Origin: Prochloraceae cyanobacterium | GTDB lineage: Bacteria; Cyanobacteriota; Cyanobacteriia; Cyanobacteriales; JASJDA01 | Direction: 5' to 3' | Length of the DNA: 44,232 bases | NCBI GenBank assembly: GCA_030065755.1 | Contig: JASJDA010000053.1 | Span: 1-44,232, forward strand | In this document: positions 41,720-44,232 of the stretch, one piece after another | Position numbering within the stretch: the stretch's first letter is position 1 | Layout: each line of letters starts with the position of its first letter | The notes under the pieces: generated by a model | Databases searched by the model: none | Seen by the model: only the letters and a program-made list of their open reading frames with translations | Told to the model about the DNA's origin: nothing | Position numbers and translations under genes: made by a program

Positions 41720-42115
41720 TTGCAGATTGCGACAAAAATTACTTATGTTGGTTTTCTCTTAGCTGTTTCTACATTAACTGCTTCTGTTGCTCAAAGTAAT
41801 TCTACATTACCCGATGCTAATTTAACGATAGACAGTCGTCTCTCTCGGCTGACAGAAGCGATGCAACAAAGGGGAGTTGATATTTCAACAGAAAAAAACG
41901 ATGATTTAATGGCAAGAGGTTGGGCTGATGGGCGTAGAGGCAATTGGGTTAATGGAGCCCGTAGGGGTTTTGCTAATCGTTATGGAGGTGGAGGTTTTGT
42001 AAATCGTACTCCTTGGAGAAATGGCGGTGGTTTTTATAATCGTTATGGAGGTGGAGGTTTTGTAAATCGTGGGGGTGGGGCTTGGAGAAATGGCGGATTT
42101 ATTAATCGGTGGTAA
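41720..42115 (+). CDS. grrA: glycine-rich RiPP precursor, GrrA type, copy 2
   Basis: The 131-residue precursor starts at a TTG behind AGGAGA (7-nt spacing); the match to the copy 1 N-terminus (TKIT.VGFLLAVSTLT) supports this start. The leader again has a signal-like segment and a shared block (RLSRLTEAMQQRG, 40-52). The core from residue 66 has nine triads: WAD 68, WVN 76, FAN 84, FVN 93, WRN 99, FYN 105, FVN 114, WRN 122 and FIN 127. It is longer and more Trp-rich than copy 1. The stop codon overlaps the TAAGGAG binding site of grrM, so the two are translationally close. Confidence 0.87.
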   Translation: MQIATKITYVGFLLAVSTLTASVAQSNSTLPDANLTIDSRLSRLTEAMQQRGVDISTEKNDDLMARGWADGRRGNWVNGARRGFANRYGGGGFVNRTPWRNGGGFYNRYGGGGFVNRGGGAWRNGGFINRW

Positions 42116-42124
42116 GGAGAAAAA

Positions 42125-43312
42125 ATGACTATAAATTTACCTATCGATACTCATAAAAATAAGTCTATAGATGTTTCATCCTTTGGACCAATTAATTTAG
42201 TGGTTATTCAACCCACTCCCTTCTGTAATCTCAATTGTGATTATTGTTATTTACCGAATCGAGATCTAAAAGAAACACTATCTCTCGAGCTCATTGACCC
42301 TATTTTTAAAGCAATTTTTACCAGTCCATTTGTAGGAGAATTTGTTGATATTTGTTGGCACGCAGGAGAGCCTTTAGCGGTTTCTATTTCTTTTTATGAA
42401 GAGGTATTTAAACGAATTGAAATTGCCAATAAAAAATATAATCAACAAGAAGTTCCTATTTATCATTCAGTACAAACTAACGGAATTTTAATCGATCGAG
42501 CTTGGTGTGATTTATTTAAACAATATAATGTTGGCGTGGGAGTTAGTATTGATGGGCCAGATTTCTTACATGATTTTCACCGTAAAACTCGTACAGGTTT
42601 AGGAAGTCATGAAAGTGTCATGAGAGGAATTCGTTACTTACAAAAAAATGATATTTATTTCAATATAATTGCTGTTATTACTGAAGAATCGCTAAATTAT
42701 GCTGATGAAATGTTTGATTTCTTCTGGGATAATGGCATTACTGATATCGCGTTTAATATGGAAGAAACAGAAGGAATTAATCAGAATTCTTCTTTAGAAC
42801 AAGTAGGAACAGAAAAACGTTATTATCAGTTTATGCAGCGATTTTGGGAATTAAACAGCCAAACTAACGATCGATTTAAAGTCCGAGAGTTTGAGTCAAT
42901 TTGCAGTTTAATTTGTGATAATCAACGGTTGGCAAAAACAGATATGAATCATCCATTTGCTATTCTAAATATTGATTATCTCGGTAACTTTTCAACCTTC
43001 GATCCTGAATTATTATCAGTTAACACTAAACCTTATGGCGATTTTATTTTAGGGAATGTTTTAACTGATACCTTAGAATCTGTTTGCGATCGTGAAAAGT
43101 TCCAAAAAATCTATCAAGATACGATCCAAGGGGTTGATAAGTGTCGTGAAACCTGTAATTATTTTGGGGTATGTGGTGGCGGCGCAGGCAGTAATAAATA
43201 TTGGGAAAATGGTAGCTTTAATTCCACAGAAACACAAGCTTGTCGTTATCGTATCAAATTGATAACCGATATTGTTCTTGAAGAATTGGAAAAGTCTTTT
43301 AATTTAAGTTAG
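42125..43312 (+). CDS. grrM: GrrM: radical SAM/SPASM cyclophane-forming peptide maturase
   Basis: The 395-residue enzyme has the radical SAM motif CNLNCDYC (Cys34, Cys38, Cys41) and a C-terminal SPASM domain with auxiliary-cluster cysteines including Cys340, Cys344, Cys350 and Cys373 (KCRETCNYFGVCGGG). The blocks CWHAGEPLAVSISFYEEVF and VGVSIDGPDFLHDFHRKTRT match the GRRM-system maturase family (GrrM/OscB). Related enzymes install three-residue cyclophanes in peptides. It starts 9 bp after the second precursor with AGGAGA, so the order grrA-grrA-grrM forms an operon. It looks complete. Confidence 0.92.
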   Translation: MTINLPIDTHKNKSIDVSSFGPINLVVIQPTPFCNLNCDYCYLPNRDLKETLSLELIDPIFKAIFTSPFVGEFVDICWHAGEPLAVSISFYEEVFKRIEIANKKYNQQEVPIYHSVQTNGILIDRAWCDLFKQYNVGVGVSIDGPDFLHDFHRKTRTGLGSHESVMRGIRYLQKNDIYFNIIAVITEESLNYADEMFDFFWDNGITDIAFNMEETEGINQNSSLEQVGTEKRYYQFMQRFWELNSQTNDRFKVREFESICSLICDNQRLAKTDMNHPFAILNIDYLGNFSTFDPELLSVNTKPYGDFILGNVLTDTLESVCDREKFQKIYQDTIQGVDKCRETCNYFGVCGGGAGSNKYWENGSFNSTETQACRYRIKLITDIVLEELEKSFNLS

Positions 43313-43342
43313 AGTCAGAGCATGTACGAAAAGTATAAAAAG

Positions 43343-43444
43343 TTACGCTAATCGTCTCAGCATAATCTCAATTATAGCTGCATAGATAAATGCCTCGCTG
43401 GTTTGAGTTAAGACTTCATAATCAAAATTGATCACAAACGTAGC
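43343..43444 (-). pseudogene. C-terminal fragment of an IS5-type transposase
   Basis: A short frame ends DYEVLTQTSEAFIYAAIIEI then MLRRLA and a stop. This is the usual C-terminus of cyanobacterial IS5-type transposases (EVL..T.EAFIY.AMI.IM.RRLA). A stop codon follows a few residues upstream, so only about 33 codons remain. Confidence 0.65.
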
Positions 43445-43566
43445 CTAAACTCCCTTTATAATTATAGTGTTTTTTATTTTTGGCTGACTACTTATAAAGC
43501 TTATCTAACTCTCTTCTGTCACTCTCGAAAAACTGGTTAATCCAATTTGTCTGTGCCAAATTAAGT

Positions 43567-43836
43567 CTAAAAGTGGAAAGACAATAAACTTCGAGTCCGA
43601 AAATTATCAAAGTTTCTAAAACCAAATCCAGTTCGATCGGAAACTGGACAACTTAAGAAAGCACGGTTCGCTTTATTTTGAATGGCTAGTTTTCTGATTA
43701 GTTCGAGAAAGTTATTAATGCTTTCTGTTTTGAAGAGAATGTGTCCTACTGTGTTGTCTTTATCTATGAAAAAGATTTCTAACCATTGGTGATATTAGTA
43801 GTTGAATAATTCTGCATTAGTTAAGTTAATTGCTTC
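43567..43836 (-). pseudogene. decayed unidentified gene fragment
   Basis: A reading frame with one internal TAA (43795-43797) gives EAINLTNAELFNY, stop, YHQWLEIFFIDKDNTVGHIL, FKTESINNFLELIRKLAIQN and more. The peptide is protein-like on both sides of the stop, which a single CAA-to-TAA change would explain. The C-terminal part after about 43660 seems scrambled. I do not recognise the family. Confidence 0.4.
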
Positions 43837-43878
43837 GGCGATAAGTTATTGGAAAAAGGTTCCCTAATTAAAAATGAA

Positions 43879-44049
43879 TTATTCGTTACTTGCTGCTCTA
43901 ACCAAAATATTAAACAAATCTTTTTGATTAAAAGCTCCTTGTGTATTAATTGAAATATGTTCAGCTAAACATTCAATCACTTCTTCTCGGATATCATTAT
44001 CAGTTAAAACAGGTTCTTTAGAAACTTTAGTCAATTTGTTTTCGTCCAC
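43879..44049 (-). pseudogene. N-terminal fragment of a transposase-like gene
   Basis: A GTG-started frame of 56 codons (DENKLTKVSKEPVLTDNDIR, then EEVIECLAEHISINTQGAFN, ending LVRAASNE) resembles, from memory, the first ~55 residues of an IS4-like DDE transposase family in cyanobacteria. It stops early; the catalytic part is absent downstream, where the unrelated decayed fragment lies. Confidence 0.4.
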
Positions 44050-44232
44050 TAAATATTATCAAATTTCTTTGATAATTTAACCTTTTTAACCACTAAACTT
44101 CAGAAATATATGTAACTGAACTTTAATTGTAATGATTTATAATTTTTACTTATATTTTGGCGCTCGCTCAGAACATCTGTATTAAGAAAAAGACTCTGGA
44201 AGGAATGCCGCTAACTTAAGCTGAAACCCTTG

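Noticed and set aside
41257..41762. Pro-rich minus-strand and Val-rich plus-strand ORFs over the precursor genes
   Set aside because: They are alternative-frame readings of the glycine-rich repeats, without binding sites.

Overview
The window comes from a cyanobacterial chromosome. The octamer GCGATCGC (HIP1) and partial copies of it are scattered through most of the first 37 kb. Many genes belong to cyanobacterial families: DUF3370, DUF2288 and DUF2232 proteins, a DUF1400 alpha/beta hydrolase, a TIGR00303 CobT-like protein, a CSP41-like epimerase and a DgdA-type galactolipid synthase. I cannot assign a genus; the content fits a fairly large, mobile-element-rich genome.

Layout. 0-2.1 kb: the cut-off start of an IS5-type transposase, a degraded IS200/IS605-like end, rsmD and hisH, and a short C15-peptidase-like gene. 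2.1-9.8 kb: a DUF3370 secreted protein, small unknowns, tsf (EF-Ts), an unknown coiled-coil protein and recG. 10-12 kb: an RTX-like beta-roll protein made of 89-residue repeats and a TPR protein. 12-12.85 kb: a decayed, gene-poor stretch. 12.85-16.8 kb: two tandem MuiA-family (DUF4140/DUF4139) genes; the first carries an inserted ribosomal L7/L12 C-terminal-like domain. 16.9-20.9 kb: ttcA, DUF2288, surE, an orphan PD-(D/E)XK nuclease, an epimerase and pgsA. 21-26 kb: a Crp-type regulator, DUF2232, a CobT-like enzyme and a polyamine-type binding lipoprotein. 26-28.5 kb: a branched-chain or neutral amino acid ABC transporter pair with a cupin gene between the two. 28.57 kb: tRNA-Gln. 28.7-32.1 kb: a compact dgdA(ktrE)-ktrB-ktrA cluster, joining the K+ channel, its RCK regulator and the lipid synthase/KtrE. 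32.2-35.3 kb: an MFS transporter, recO and deoC.

The last 9 kb is accessory DNA. A roughly 410-bp element resembling an IscB-associated omega RNA (HEARO) with no IscB gene lies between deoC and a 5'-truncated uridine-kinase-like remnant. An IS200/IS605-type tnpB element then interrupts a secreted-protein gene. Next comes the most interesting locus, 40.2-43.3 kb: a GRRM-type RiPP cluster with a binding-protein-like grrP, two different glycine-rich precursors (grrA-like) and the radical SAM/SPASM maturase grrM. The precursor cores carry six and nine aromatic-X-Asn/Asp triads, the pattern on which this enzyme class builds three-residue cyclophanes. The cluster is followed by transposase and gene debris. 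By eye I see no complete HIP1 octamer after about 37.34 kb, so this end may have arrived by transfer.

Functional links. grrM should modify both precursors, which have secretion-type leaders, while the divergently transcribed grrP should act outside the cytoplasmic membrane. KtrB needs KtrA and KtrE, and here all three sit in one apparent operon. The LivM-like permease and LivG-like ATPase form part of an ABC importer whose binding protein, second permease and second ATPase are not in the window.
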